From positions 124,001 through 188,000 of the forward strand of contig NZ_JAGEOK010000003.1 of the NCBI RefSeq assembly GCF_017573545.1: 64,000 nucleotides of DNA, in the 5' to 3' direction. Of this stretch, positions 50,304 through 59,788 are shown one piece after another. The position numbers and the translations under genes are program-made. This stretch comes from Actinomadura nitritigenes. GTDB taxonomy: Bacteria; Actinomycetota; Actinomycetes; Streptosporangiales; Streptosporangiaceae. Positions within the stretch are counted from its first letter, which is position 1. Each line of letters opens with the position of its first letter. The notes under the pieces are model-generated. The model made no database searches. It was not told the origin of the DNA and saw only the letters and a list, made by a program, of their open reading frames with translations.

Positions 50304-50930
50304 TCAGTCGTCCGCGGCGCGGGCCCCCGCGGGCCGCACCCGGGCCAGCGCGATGAGCATCTCGATGACGCCGTCGAGGTCCTCGCGCGACCGTGCGGGA
50401 TTGGGATCGCAGACGTGCTGCAGGATGAGCCCGTCGACACTGGCGACCACCACCCTGGCCAGCCGGGCGAACGGGACCGCGCAGATCTCGCCGGCATTGC
50501 CCGCGGCCTCCTGGCACCACTGGGCCACGATTCCGGCGTAGCGCTCGTACTGCCAGCGCGCCAGCCACTCCTGGCCCGGGGTGCGCAGGGCGTAGGTGGT
50601 CAGCTCGTACTGCATGACCTGCAGGTTGGACTGCTCCGCCACCAGCTGGGACCAGAAGTTGGTGAGACCCTGGCGGATCGCGTGCTCCAGACCGCCCTCG
50701 ACCTGGACCGAGTCCTTGAGCACTCCGGCGATCTCGTCGACCACGTCCTCGATGACGGCCCGCAGCAGGAGTTCCTTGGAAGGGAAGACGTACTGCAGCG
50801 TCCCGAGCGAGACCCCGCCCTCCGCGGCGACGGCGCGCAACGAGGTGCGGGCCACCCCCTCCCGGGACAGCACGCTCCGGGCCGCCGCCACGAGCTGCCT
50901 GCCGCGGGCCGTGGCCTCCATGTACGCCAT
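50304..50930 (-). CDS. TetR-family regulator of the amine regulon
   Basis: A 208-residue TetR protein: helix-turn-helix at about 12-55 (TSLRAVAAEGGVSLGTLQYVF) and a larger effector domain with the pattern QYELTTYALR. Its start at 50930 (GGGGAGAG upstream) is 16 bp from one copy of TCGGTC-N3-TGACCGA. Other copies precede the permease and the amine oxidase, so it is the most likely repressor of all three transcripts. Confidence 0.9.
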   Translation of the reverse strand: MAYMEATARGRQLVAAARSVLSREGVARTSLRAVAAEGGVSLGTLQYVFPSKELLLRAVIEDVVDEIAGVLKDSVQVEGGLEHAIRQGLTNFWSQLVAEQSNLQVMQYELTTYALRTPGQEWLARWQYERYAGIVAQWCQEAAGNAGEICAVPFARLARVVVASVDGLILQHVCDPNPARSREDLDGVIEMLIALARVRPAGARAADD

Positions 50931-50945
50931 TCACTCTCCCCAAGC

Positions 50946-50962
50946 TCGGTCGGATGACCGAA
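50946..50962. promoter_or_regulatory. Amine-regulon operator, copy 2
   Basis: TCGGTCGGATGACCGAA, 16 bp upstream of the leftward TetR start. Fits autorepression. Confidence 0.6.
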
Positions 50963-51016
50963 ATTTTGCCACAGCGCCTTGTCAAGGGTCGCAGGGCGTG
51001 CTTACAGTCCTCCCCT

Positions 51017-51034
51017 ATCGGTCAGCTGACCGAT
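51017..51034. promoter_or_regulatory. Amine-regulon operator, copy 3
   Basis: ATCGGTCAGCTGACCGAT is a perfect 18-bp palindrome, about 95 bp before the permease start. Confidence 0.65.
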
Positions 51035-51129
51035 TTGGACGACCTCCCTTCCGAGACCCGCGGCACGTGGCCGGGGGCGGAAGCGCTCGCGCCGCACGGG
51101 TCGTCGTCCCGAGAGAAAGGGGACCGTCC

Positions 51130-52584
51130 ATGTCGACGGTGGACTCCATCCGCCCCCGCGAGGGGAAGTTCGACGGCGGTGCCATGGGCACGGCCGACAT
51201 CGTGTTCTTCGTCCTGGCCGGCGTCGCCCCGATGGGCGTCGTGGTCGCGCTGCTCACCCTGTCGATCGCCCTGGGCAACGGCGCCGGGGTCCCGGGCACC
51301 TACCTGATCGCGGGAGTGGTGCTCGCCCTGTTCAGCGCCGGATACGTGCGGATGAGCCGCCGCATCACCAACGCCGGGGGCTTCTACACCTTCGCCCGGC
51401 AGGGGCTGGGACGGCGGGCGGGCGGCGCCACCGCCTACGTCGCGCTGCTGGCCTACAACGCCGCCACCATCGGCATCTTCGGCGCGCTGGCGTACTTCGG
51501 CAGCGAAGTCATCAGCGACATCGCCGGCGCGCACGTCTCCTGGCAGGTCTGCGCCCTCGCCTTCTTCCTGGTCACCGCGGTCCTCGCCTACTTCGAGGTC
51601 ACCATGAGCGCCAAGGTGCTCGGCGTGGCGCTCGCCGCCGAGGTGCTGGTCCTGCTGGGCTTCGACGCGGCGGTGCTCGTCCACGACGGGCCCCGCGGCT
51701 TCTCCCTGGAGGTGTTCGAACCCGCGGTGGTGTTCGGCGGCGGCTTCGGCGTCAGCCTCATGCTCGCCTTCGGTTCCTTCGTCGGATTCGAGGCCACCGC
51801 CCTCTACGGGGAGGAGGCTCGTGACCCGCACCGCACGGTCCCGCGCGCCACCTATCTCTCGCTGGCCGTCATCGCCGGCTTCTACCTGGTCACCACGTGG
51901 GCCGCGATCTCGGCGTACGGCGCCGACCACGCCCGGGCCGCGGCCAAGGCCGACCCCGAGAACTTCATCTTCAACGCCGGCGCCGACCAGCTCGGCCAGA
52001 CCTTCGCCGACGTCATGGGCATCCTCGTGATGACCAGCCTGTTCGCCGCGTTCCTGGCCTTCCACTGCAACACCGCCCGCTACCAGGTGGCGCTCGCCCG
52101 CGACGGCCTTCTCCCGGGGTCGATGGCCCGGATCCATGCCCGGCACGGCTCCCCCGTCGTGGCGAGCACCTGGCAGCTCGGCCTGGTCGCGGCGGCCACC
52201 CTCGGCTTCGCCCTCGCCGGCCAGGACCCCTACCTCGGCATGGGCATCAGCCTCTACGGCCTCGGCGTGCTCGGCATCGTCCTCCTCCAGGCGATCGCCG
52301 CCCTCTCGATCGTCGGGTTCTTCCTCCGCCACCGCCGGGGCGAGTCGATCTGGGGCGCCATCGCTGCGCCGGCGCTCGGCGCCCTCGGCCTGGCCGCCGG
52401 GCTCGTCCTGATGATCGTCAACTACCCGACCCTGACCGGCAGCGACCTCACCTGGGTCAACTCCCTGCCCTGGCTCATGCCCGCAGCCGCCGTCGCCGGG
52501 GCGGCCATGGCCGGCCGGCGGCACGGCGCCGAGGCGTCCGACCAGGACCTGGCGCCGAACCAGCCCGACCTCGCCGCCGGCTGA
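51130..52584 (+). CDS. APC-family amino acid/amine permease
   Basis: A 484-residue permease of the APC superfamily with about 12-14 membrane segments. It has the APC-type FVLAGVAPMGVVVAL opening and GSFVGFEATALYGEEARDPHRTVPRA, the conserved cytoplasmic loop of YfnA/amino-acid permeases. By context it imports the amine or amino acid degraded by the divergent operon. ATG at 51130 follows AAAGGGGA. Confidence 0.9.
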   Translation: MSTVDSIRPREGKFDGGAMGTADIVFFVLAGVAPMGVVVALLTLSIALGNGAGVPGTYLIAGVVLALFSAGYVRMSRRITNAGGFYTFARQGLGRRAGGATAYVALLAYNAATIGIFGALAYFGSEVISDIAGAHVSWQVCALAFFLVTAVLAYFEVTMSAKVLGVALAAEVLVLLGFDAAVLVHDGPRGFSLEVFEPAVVFGGGFGVSLMLAFGSFVGFEATALYGEEARDPHRTVPRATYLSLAVIAGFYLVTTWAAISAYGADHARAAAKADPENFIFNAGADQLGQTFADVMGILVMTSLFAAFLAFHCNTARYQVALARDGLLPGSMARIHARHGSPVVASTWQLGLVAAATLGFALAGQDPYLGMGISLYGLGVLGIVLLQAIAALSIVGFFLRHRRGESIWGAIAAPALGALGLAAGLVLMIVNYPTLTGSDLTWVNSLPWLMPAAAVAGAAMAGRRHGAEASDQDLAPNQPDLAAG

Positions 52585-52616
52585 GGGCGACGTACGCCGG
52601 GGCGGGGCGGGCACTT

Positions 52617-53171
52617 TCAGCGGTACGGGCCCAGCACCATCTCGATCAGCGCGGAGACGTCGGCGTCGACCATCGGCTCACCGGTCATGCCCATCCGGTG
52701 CAGCAGGGTCCCCGTGACGACGTCGATGAAGAGCAGGACCCGGTGGTCCGGCTCGTCCAGCGCTTCCTGGAGCGCCAGCCGGTACGGCTCCTGCAACCGC
52801 GTGGACAGGATCTCGCGCAGGGCCGGATCGCTGACGGCGTCGCTGAACACGCCCGCGAACGCGGCGCCCACGCCCGGTTCTCCGATCTTCCCCGCGATCC
52901 AGTGGACGGCCGACGACATGACCTCCTCCCGGCTCGCGCCCTCCAGGGGAACCGGGCCGAACGCGTCCAGGAGGCAGTCCACGACCAGCGCGCCCTTCGA
53001 GGGCCATCGGCGGTAGATGGTCGTCTTCGCGACCCCCGCCGCCGCCGCGATGCGATCCATCGTCGCGCCCGCATAGCCCAGCTCCCGCACTGACCGCAGG
53101 GTGGCCGCGAAGACGGTCGCGGTCACGTCCGAGCGAGGGCGTCCCGCCGTGGTGGAGGTGGAAGTCCGCAC
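52617..53171 (-). CDS. TetR-family regulator
   Basis: A 184-residue TetR protein: helix-turn-helix at about 30-60 (ATMDRIAAAAGVAKTTIYRRW) and a C-terminal domain of the AcrR type ending ALIEMVLGPYR. GTG at 53171 has no strong ribosome site. It is divergent from the esterase-thiolase-ligase-SDR set, with a perfect inverted repeat between, so it very probably represses that set and itself. Confidence 0.9.
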   Translation of the reverse strand: MRTSTSTTAGRPRSDVTATVFAATLRSVRELGYAGATMDRIAAAAGVAKTTIYRRWPSKGALVVDCLLDAFGPVPLEGASREEVMSSAVHWIAGKIGEPGVGAAFAGVFSDAVSDPALREILSTRLQEPYRLALQEALDEPDHRVLLFIDVVTGTLLHRMGMTGEPMVDADVSALIEMVLGPYR

Positions 53172-53194
53172 CCGGCTCAGGCTAACCTACCCGC

Positions 53195-53219
53195 ATTACG
53201 CTACCGCTAGTAGCGTAAT
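53195..53219. promoter_or_regulatory. Perfect inverted repeat, TetR operator
   Basis: ATTACGCTAC and GTAGCGTAAT (10-bp perfect arms, 5-bp spacer) between the divergent TetR (start 53171) and esterase (start 53236) genes. It is an AT-rich island in GC-rich DNA. Confidence 0.75.
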
Positions 53220-53235
53220 TAACCAGGAGGACATC

Positions 53236-54219
53236 ATGACAGCCAAGGCACCGCTCGGCGCCCGCATCATCCTCAGGGACAAGCTGGACTGGGAGGCGCT
53301 CACCGAGGAGCAGGTGATCGCCGCGCGCGGCAAGGTCAACCGCCTGCGCGCGTCCCGCGCGGTACGGGTCATCACCGGCCTGCCCGACCGCCGCGCCCGC
53401 ATCGAGGAGCAGACGATCGACCTGCCGGGCCGCCGCCTCCGGCTGCGGGTGCACCGCCCGAAGGACGCCCGTCCGGGACTGCCGCTGATCCTGTCGTTGC
53501 ACGGCGGCGGCTTCATCGTGGGCACGCCCGCACAGAACGACTGGCTCAACAGCCACCTCGCGGCCCACTGCCCGGCGGTCGTGGTGTCGGTGGAATACCG
53601 CCTCGCCCCCGAGCACCCGCTGCCGGAGCCGCTCGACGACGGCTACGACACGCTCGTCAGGCTGGTCGACGACCCCTTCGGCTGGGGCATCGACCCCGCG
53701 GCCGTCGCGGTCCTCGGCGAGAGCTCCGGCGGCACGCTCGCCGCGCTCGTCGCGCTCCGCGCCCGCGAGGACGGCCCGCCGCTGCACGCCCAGGTGCTCG
53801 CCTACCCGAGCACGGACTGGACCGACAGCATGGCCGACTACCCCTCGGTGGCGGCGAACGCCGGCAACCCCGGGCTGTCGGTGTCCGAATGGCGCACGGC
53901 CCGCAGGCTGAGCGTGCCGCCGACCCTCGACCCGCGCAGCGTGTCACCGGTGAAGTTCGAGGATCTCGCGGGCCTGCCCCCGACGCTGGTCATCACCGGC
54001 GCACTGGACCCCGGAGACGACCACGGACGCCGCTACGTCGAACGCCTCCGCGCGGCCGGCACCGACGCCCGCGTGGCCCGCTTCCCGAGGGCCATCCACG
54101 GATTCCTCAGCATGCCCGGGCTGATCCCGGACGCCCGCCCCGCACGCCGCGAGGTCCTCGCCTTCCTGCGCCGCCACCTGCACCCTGCGGTGGACTCGGC
54201 GAGAACGCAGGAGCGATGA
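53236..54219 (+). CDS. Alpha/beta hydrolase (hormone-sensitive lipase family)
   Basis: A 327-residue esterase: oxyanion motif H89-GGGF, nucleophile elbow GESSGG near residue 160, Asp in GALDPGDD near 255, and His in IHGF near 287, the full HSL-type triad. It would hydrolyse carboxyl esters or lactones. ATG at 53236 follows CAGGAGG. It heads the TetR-controlled set with thiolase, CoA ligase and SDR downstream. Confidence 0.9.
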   Translation: MTAKAPLGARIILRDKLDWEALTEEQVIAARGKVNRLRASRAVRVITGLPDRRARIEEQTIDLPGRRLRLRVHRPKDARPGLPLILSLHGGGFIVGTPAQNDWLNSHLAAHCPAVVVSVEYRLAPEHPLPEPLDDGYDTLVRLVDDPFGWGIDPAAVAVLGESSGGTLAALVALRAREDGPPLHAQVLAYPSTDWTDSMADYPSVAANAGNPGLSVSEWRTARRLSVPPTLDPRSVSPVKFEDLAGLPPTLVITGALDPGDDHGRRYVERLRAAGTDARVARFPRAIHGFLSMPGLIPDARPARREVLAFLRRHLHPAVDSARTQER

Positions 54220-54322
54220 CCGGCACCGACCGCGCGGGGCGTAGGCGCGGCCCGCGAGCGCGCCGGGACGGCATCGGATCGCGCACACGCGGACGCGCCG
54301 GCTCCCGAGCCGAAAGGAAGCC

Positions 54323-55549
54323 ATGACCACCCCCGTCTGGATCGCCGGAGTCGGGATGACCCCCTTCGGCAGACATTCCGGAAAGAGCGTCAGCGACCTC
54401 ACCCGGTGGGCCGTCACCGACGCGCTGCGGGACTGCGGCGCCGCCGCGAACGACCTGGACGCCGCGTTCTTCGGCACCGCCGCCCAGGGCGCGCTCGAAG
54501 GCCAGCACATGATCCCGGGGCAGATCGCCCTGCGCGCGATGGGCATCCAGCGCATCCCCGTCGTGAACGTCGAGAACGCCTGCGCCACCGGCGCCTCCGC
54601 GTTCGCACTCGCCGTGAACCAGATCCGCGCCGGAGCCGCCGAGGTCGCGCTGGCCATCGGGGTGGAACGGATGAACGTCGGGGACCCCGAGCGGACCATG
54701 TCGGTGTTCGACGGCGCCTACGACATCGCCGATCCCGCGGCCCTCGCCCGGACCCTGCTGGACCTCGGCGGCGAGGTCGACGAACCCGACCTCGGGCCCC
54801 GTTCGATCTTCATGGACGTCTACGCCGCCGTCGCGCGCAACCACATGCGCCTGTACGGCACGACCCAGGAGCAGATCGCGGCGGTCGCGGCCAAGAACCA
54901 CGACCACGCGGCCGCGAACCCGCGGGCGCACTACCGCAGGCCGATGACGGTCTCGGACGTGCTGGCGGCGCGCAGGCTGTCGTACCCGCTCACCGTCCCG
55001 ATGTGCGCGCCGATCACCGACGGGGCCGCCGCGGTCGTCGTGTGCAGCGAGGCCGGGCTCCGGCGGCTGGGCGCGCCGAAGCGGGTCGAGGTCCTCGCCA
55101 GCGTGATCGGCACCGGGACGGACCGCGACACGCGCACCTTCGAGGGGCACCAGGCCCGCCTGCTGGCCGCACGCGCCTACGAACAGGCCGGGGTCGGCCC
55201 GGACGATGTCGACGTGGCCGAGGTCCACGACGCCACGGCGTTCGGCGAGGTCCTCCAGACCGAGATGCTCGGCCTCGTCCCGCCCGGCGAAGGCGGTCCG
55301 GCGGCACTGCGGGGCGAGACCGCCCTCGGAGGCAGGATCCCGGTGAACCCCTCCGGCGGCCTGGAGTCCAAGGGCCACCCCCTCGGGGCGAGCGGGCTCG
55401 GGCAGATCTTCGAACTCACCGAGCAGTTGCGCGGGACCGCAGGTCCCCGCCGGGTGGACGGGGCCCGGATCGCCCTGGCCGAGAACGGCGGGGGCTTCCA
55501 CCGCGGCGAAGAGGCGGTCACCTCCGTGGTCGTCCTGAGGAGGGCATGA
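54323..55549 (+). CDS. Thiolase-family protein (lipid-transfer/acetyl-CoA acetyltransferase-like)
   Basis: A 408-residue thiolase fold: nucleophile Cys87 in NVENACATGAS, HDAT near 305, GHPLGASG near 350. This spacing fits the SCP2-like thiolase group used in side-chain or unusual acyl-CoA cleavage. Degradative function is inferred. ATG at 54323 follows AAAGGAAG. The next gene starts four bases after its stop. Confidence 0.9.
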   Translation: MTTPVWIAGVGMTPFGRHSGKSVSDLTRWAVTDALRDCGAAANDLDAAFFGTAAQGALEGQHMIPGQIALRAMGIQRIPVVNVENACATGASAFALAVNQIRAGAAEVALAIGVERMNVGDPERTMSVFDGAYDIADPAALARTLLDLGGEVDEPDLGPRSIFMDVYAAVARNHMRLYGTTQEQIAAVAAKNHDHAAANPRAHYRRPMTVSDVLAARRLSYPLTVPMCAPITDGAAAVVVCSEAGLRRLGAPKRVEVLASVIGTGTDRDTRTFEGHQARLLAARAYEQAGVGPDDVDVAEVHDATAFGEVLQTEMLGLVPPGEGGPAALRGETALGGRIPVNPSGGLESKGHPLGASGLGQIFELTEQLRGTAGPRRVDGARIALAENGGGFHRGEEAVTSVVVLRRA

Positions 55550-55552
55550 GCG

Positions 55553-57106
55553 ATGGCCGTCATCGACTTCTTCGACCGCGGCCGGGCGATCGACCCGGCG
55601 GGCGTCGCCTATCGGGCCGGCGACGAGACGTGGACTTTCGACGACGCCGGGGCGCTGTCGTGCCGGATCGCGCACGCGCTGCTGGGCGCGGGAGCGCGGC
55701 ACGAGTCGAAGGTCGCCGTCCTGTCCCCCAACGCCCCGCTGGCATGGATCTGCGTACTCGGGACATGGCGCGCCGGCGCGGCCTGGGTCCCCTTGAACCC
55801 GGCCGACCCGGTGCAGGACAACGTCCGGCTGCTGCGGCGCTTCGACGTGGAAGTGCTCTTCTACCATCCCGATCTGGCCCATCAGGTAGCGGAGATGAAG
55901 TCCGCGTCGCACGGAGTCGGCCTCTACGTGGCCCTCGGGGCGGGAACCGACGATCTCTCCCTGGACGACTGGACCGCCGACCGGCCGGACACACCACCGC
56001 CCGTCCGCTTCGCCATGGACGACGTGGCCGTCGTGGCACCGACCGGCGGAACGACCGGCGAGCCGAAGGGCGTGATGAACACCCACCGCAGCCTGTCGGT
56101 GATGGTCGCCCACCAGATGATGGCGCTGACCTATCCCGCGGGCGCGCCCATCGTCAACCTCGCCGCCGCACCGATGACGCACACGGCCGGGCTCTTCAGC
56201 CTGCAGACCACCGCGCGCGGCGGCATGGTCGTCATCATCCCGCGCGCGACTCCGGACGGCGTCCTGGACGCCGTCGAACGGCATCGGGTCACGGAGGTGT
56301 TCCTCCCGCCGACAGTGGTCTACCGGCTCATGGAGACCCTGGAGCACCGGACCGCGGACACCTCGTCCCTGCGCTACCTGGTGTACGGCGCGGCACCGAT
56401 GTCGACCGAGAAGCTCCGCGCCGGCATCGGTCGCCTCGGGCCCGTCTTCCTGGGGGGCTACGGGCAGACGGAGGCCTTCGCGGCGATCTCGTTCCTGCGG
56501 CCCGACGAGCACCTGATCGGCGGCGAGGTGGCGCCGGAGGAGCGGCTGCGGTCGTGCGGACGTCCCTACCCGCTGGTCACGGTGGCGATCCTCGACCGGG
56601 ACGGGGCGGAAGTGCCGCAGGGCCGGACGGGCGAGATATGCGTTCGGGGCGACCTCGTGATGAAGGGCTACTACAAGGACCCGGTGCGCACCGCGGAGAC
56701 CGTCGTCGACGGATGGCTGCACACCGGCGATCTCGGGCATCGCGATGCCGAGGGCTACCTCCACATCACCGACCGGAAGAAGGACCTCATCATCTCGGGC
56801 GGCTTCAACGTCTACCCCAGCGAGGTCGAGCAGGTGATCTGGAGCCATCCCGCGGTGCAGGACTGCGCCGTGGTCGGCACCCCGCACCCCGACTGGGGCG
56901 AGGCCGTGACGGCCGTGGTCGAACTCAAGGCCGGACAGGACGCCGGGGAGGCGGAACTGATCGACCGCTGCCGCGAGCGGCTCGGCTCCGTCCGGGCGCC
57001 CAAGCAGGTCGTCTTCACTGACCGGCTCCCGCGCAGCGGCAACGGCAAGGTCCTGAAACGCGAGGTCCGGGAAGCGTTCTGGGCCGACCGTCGCACGAGA
57101 ATCTGA
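55553..57106 (+). CDS. AMP-dependent acyl-CoA ligase
   Basis: A 517-residue adenylate-forming ligase: PTGGTTGEPKGVMNTH (the usual Ser is Gly), GGYGQTE, HTGDLGHRDAEG, hinge DRKKDLIISGGFNVYP, catalytic Lys in GNGKVLKRE. It activates an organic acid, fatty or aromatic, for thiolase-type degradation. It is translated four bases after the thiolase gene. Confidence 0.9.
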   Translation: MAVIDFFDRGRAIDPAGVAYRAGDETWTFDDAGALSCRIAHALLGAGARHESKVAVLSPNAPLAWICVLGTWRAGAAWVPLNPADPVQDNVRLLRRFDVEVLFYHPDLAHQVAEMKSASHGVGLYVALGAGTDDLSLDDWTADRPDTPPPVRFAMDDVAVVAPTGGTTGEPKGVMNTHRSLSVMVAHQMMALTYPAGAPIVNLAAAPMTHTAGLFSLQTTARGGMVVIIPRATPDGVLDAVERHRVTEVFLPPTVVYRLMETLEHRTADTSSLRYLVYGAAPMSTEKLRAGIGRLGPVFLGGYGQTEAFAAISFLRPDEHLIGGEVAPEERLRSCGRPYPLVTVAILDRDGAEVPQGRTGEICVRGDLVMKGYYKDPVRTAETVVDGWLHTGDLGHRDAEGYLHITDRKKDLIISGGFNVYPSEVEQVIWSHPAVQDCAVVGTPHPDWGEAVTAVVELKAGQDAGEAELIDRCRERLGSVRAPKQVVFTDRLPRSGNGKVLKREVREAFWADRRTRI

Positions 57107-57114
57107 GGAGCATC

Positions 57115-57915
57115 ATGAAGGAACTGACGGGCCGGGTCGCGCTCATCGCCGGTGCGGGCTGCGTGGGCGAGGGGATCGGCAACGGCCGTGCCACGGCGCT
57201 GGCCTTCGCCCGGGAGGGCGCCACCGTGATCTGCGCCGACATCGATCTCCCCTCGGCGCACGAGACCGTCCGGCTGATCCGGGCCGAGGGCGGTGACGCC
57301 GACGCGGTGGAACTCGACGTCACCCGGGAGTCGCAGGTCCGTGCCGTCGTCGACGCCGTCGTCAGCGAGCACGGGCGCCTCGACGTGCTCGACAACAACG
57401 TCGGAATCGGAACCGTCGGCGGCGTCACCGAGCTCGACGAGGCCGACTGGGACCGGGTCCTGGCGGTCAACCTCAAGGGAGCGTTCCTGACGATGAAGCA
57501 CGTCATCCCTCAGATGGTCGAGCAGGGCGGCGGGTCCATCGTCAACATCTCCTCGATCACCGGGATCCGCTGGAGCGGCGTGCCGTACGCGAGCTACTAC
57601 GCCAGCAAGGCGGGGCTCAACCACCTGACCCGGATGACGGCGCGGGAGTTCGCCAGGCACCGGGTCCGGGTGAACGCGGTGCTCCCCGGCCTGATGAAGA
57701 CGCCCATGGTGACCACGGCGATGCTCGCCGACGCCTACGACAGTCCCGACATCGAGGCGATGTGGGCCAAGCGGGACGCCCAGGTGCCGATGGGCCACAT
57801 GGGCACGCCCTGGGACGTGGCGGAGGCGGCCCTGTTCCTCGCCGGCGACCGGTCGAAGTACGTCACCGGGATCGAACTCATCGTGGACGGGGGTATCGCG
57901 CTCGGCTTCGCGTGA
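57115..57915 (+). CDS. SDR-family oxidoreductase
   Basis: A 266-residue short-chain dehydrogenase with a modified cofactor loop: AGAGCVGEGIGNG instead of the common TGxxxGxG, a variation known in some SDR subgroups. It keeps NNVG, SSITG (Ser) and YYASK, and ends LIVDGGIALGFA. It would oxidise a hydroxyacyl or alcohol intermediate. It starts nine bases after the ligase stop. A strong terminator follows. Confidence 0.9.
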   Translation: MKELTGRVALIAGAGCVGEGIGNGRATALAFAREGATVICADIDLPSAHETVRLIRAEGGDADAVELDVTRESQVRAVVDAVVSEHGRLDVLDNNVGIGTVGGVTELDEADWDRVLAVNLKGAFLTMKHVIPQMVEQGGGSIVNISSITGIRWSGVPYASYYASKAGLNHLTRMTAREFARHRVRVNAVLPGLMKTPMVTTAMLADAYDSPDIEAMWAKRDAQVPMGHMGTPWDVAEAALFLAGDRSKYVTGIELIVDGGIALGFA

Positions 57916-57983
57916 GCAGCGGGTAGCCGCAGGCCGGTGCGGAGACAACGGGGCTCATGAGGCCGTTGCCGCGCCGGACGAGA

Positions 57984-58011
57984 GGCGCCCCACCCGTGCG
58001 GGTGGGGCGCC
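57984..58011. terminator. Hairpin between convergent genes
   Basis: Perfect 12-bp stem (57984-57995 with 58000-58011) and a 4-base loop; ends the four-gene set and can also serve the convergent esterase-like gene. Confidence 0.8.
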
Positions 58012-58094
58012 GGGGCCTCGTCCGAGGCCGGCCCGGTTCGAGCCGTCGGCACGGTCGCCTCCCCGTTCCCGGCCGGAGGGCGGGAACGGGGCCG

Positions 58095-59465
58095 CTACGG
58101 CTGCGGTCCGAGCGGGATTCCCGGGATCAGGTTGGACGCCGTCGTGTCGCGCAGCTCGACGAGGACGCTGTAGGTGCGGCCGAGCGACTGCACGATGTTG
58201 TTGTCCTCCGGAGCGGTCGGGTTGTACACCGCCGTGATGTAGCGGACCTGGCGTTCCTTCTGGAGCCACGAGCGCGCCGGCTCTTTCACGGTGCGCATGT
58301 CGAGGTAGTACTTGGGGAAGCGCACCCTGTTGAGGACCTGCTCGCCGTTCTCCCGGGGCGGCGCGCCCACGGTGAATCTCCGCAGATACCTGGTCTTATC
58401 GTCGATGGCGGTGAACCTCCCCCGGTAGAAGCTGGCGCCGATGGCCAGGTAGCGGGGGCCGAGGATCTGGCGCAGCCAGGTTCCCTGCCGCTTGAACGTG
58501 TGCGGCGGGGACTCCCCCAGATAGCCGACGTGGGCGTTGTGGGCGGACAGCAGGATCTTGCTGTGCTTGTGGCGGAGCCACCAGACGGTGTTGATGGCCA
58601 TGGCCTCGTCGCGCGGGCCCGAGAAGTCCTCGGCGGCGTGCGCCTTGGCGATCCAGAACGCGACGTTCGCCTGCTGCTCGGCCCATTCGGCCGCCTTCCG
58701 GGGCGCACCCCGGCGCAGGCTCCTGACCAGCCGCAGAGCCTCCGCGGCCTGGCGCTGCACCCGCAGCCGCTCGCTCCTCGGCCTCGCGTCGTACCGCGCC
58801 TCCCACGTGTTGAAGTCGGTGGTCGGGATCAGCCCGTCGTAGAGGGCCTTGAGCTTGGGCACCAGGTCGGGGCGGCCGCGCTCGCGCACGTACCTGAAGA
58901 TGTCCCTGAAGATCCGCACGTGCGGGAAGTAGATGTCGTCGCCCATGAACTGCAGCGGCCGCTTCGGGTGCCGCTCGTTGTAGGCCCGCATCCACCTGAT
59001 GAGCCGCAGATAGTCCTGGTTGGCGAAGAGGCGGTAGTTCTGCTGGAACTCCTGCCGCATGATCCTGGCCGGGTCCCCCTTGCCGTACAGGACGTAGTCG
59101 TTGAGCTGGAGTCCGGTCCCCCAGCTCAGCTCCAGCATGAACGTGGTGAATCCCTTTTCCTTGACCAGGTACTCGAAGACGCGCTGCTTGAAGCTGAAGA
59201 ACTCGTGCGTGCCGTGGGTCGCCTCGCCCAGGCCGACCACGGGGTCGTTGCCGATCATCCGGCCGAGCGCCCGCAGGTCGCGCATGTCGTGGTCCGGCTC
59301 GGTGGTCAGCAGGGGATGCGCCGCCTGGTCGAGCGCGCGCACCACCGCGTCTTCCGGTTTCGCGTCCGGTTGCCGGGCACGCGCGGGCGCCGGCGTGAAG
59401 GAGGAGACGCCGAGCGCGAGCACGGCGACGAGAGCCGGCCATTTACCGGCATGAAGAGATGGCAT
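58095..59465 (-). CDS. Secreted erythromycin-esterase family protein
   Basis: A 456-residue protein with a signal peptide (MPSLHAGKWPALVAVLALGV...ARA). The mature part has GLGEATHGTHEFFSFK and AHNAHVGYLGE, the conserved His/Glu motifs of the erythromycin esterase (EreA/EreB-like) superfamily. Most such chromosomal members are not proven macrolide esterases. Start ATG 59465 is chosen for its signal peptide; an in-frame ATG lies at 59519. Confidence 0.85.
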   Translation of the reverse strand: MPSLHAGKWPALVAVLALGVSSFTPAPARARQPDAKPEDAVVRALDQAAHPLLTTEPDHDMRDLRALGRMIGNDPVVGLGEATHGTHEFFSFKQRVFEYLVKEKGFTTFMLELSWGTGLQLNDYVLYGKGDPARIMRQEFQQNYRLFANQDYLRLIRWMRAYNERHPKRPLQFMGDDIYFPHVRIFRDIFRYVRERGRPDLVPKLKALYDGLIPTTDFNTWEARYDARPRSERLRVQRQAAEALRLVRSLRRGAPRKAAEWAEQQANVAFWIAKAHAAEDFSGPRDEAMAINTVWWLRHKHSKILLSAHNAHVGYLGESPPHTFKRQGTWLRQILGPRYLAIGASFYRGRFTAIDDKTRYLRRFTVGAPPRENGEQVLNRVRFPKYYLDMRTVKEPARSWLQKERQVRYITAVYNPTAPEDNNIVQSLGRTYSVLVELRDTTASNLIPGIPLGPQP

Positions 59466-59788
59466 GTTCCGCAGACCTCGTAGAAGGGTGAACGCTGGTC
59501 CGTCCAGCTCGTCCGCCATCCGAGGGGGCGAAAGGACGCCGACCCGCAAACGCGCGGACTAGGAGTGATCTCTCCGTCAGATCCGCTGCCATCGCCCCGG
59601 AAAAGGTAAATGTTGCGCCTAAGACCCGCCGACCAAGATAAGCGCGATGTCTACTTTGGGGGGACTTAGCCGTATTCGCACCATGTTCGCGATCAGGCCG
59701 CAGAGATCCGATGGCCAGGTCTTCGACATTACCGTTCCTTCTTGATTTGAATGCACTTTGCTACCGATAGCTCACTTAAAGTGACATC
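59466..59788. other. Intergenic promoter region, no gene seen
   Basis: 323 bp between divergent secreted-protein genes. AT content rises toward 59690-59790, where the rightward promoter should lie. No open frame is convincing. Confidence 0.45.
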
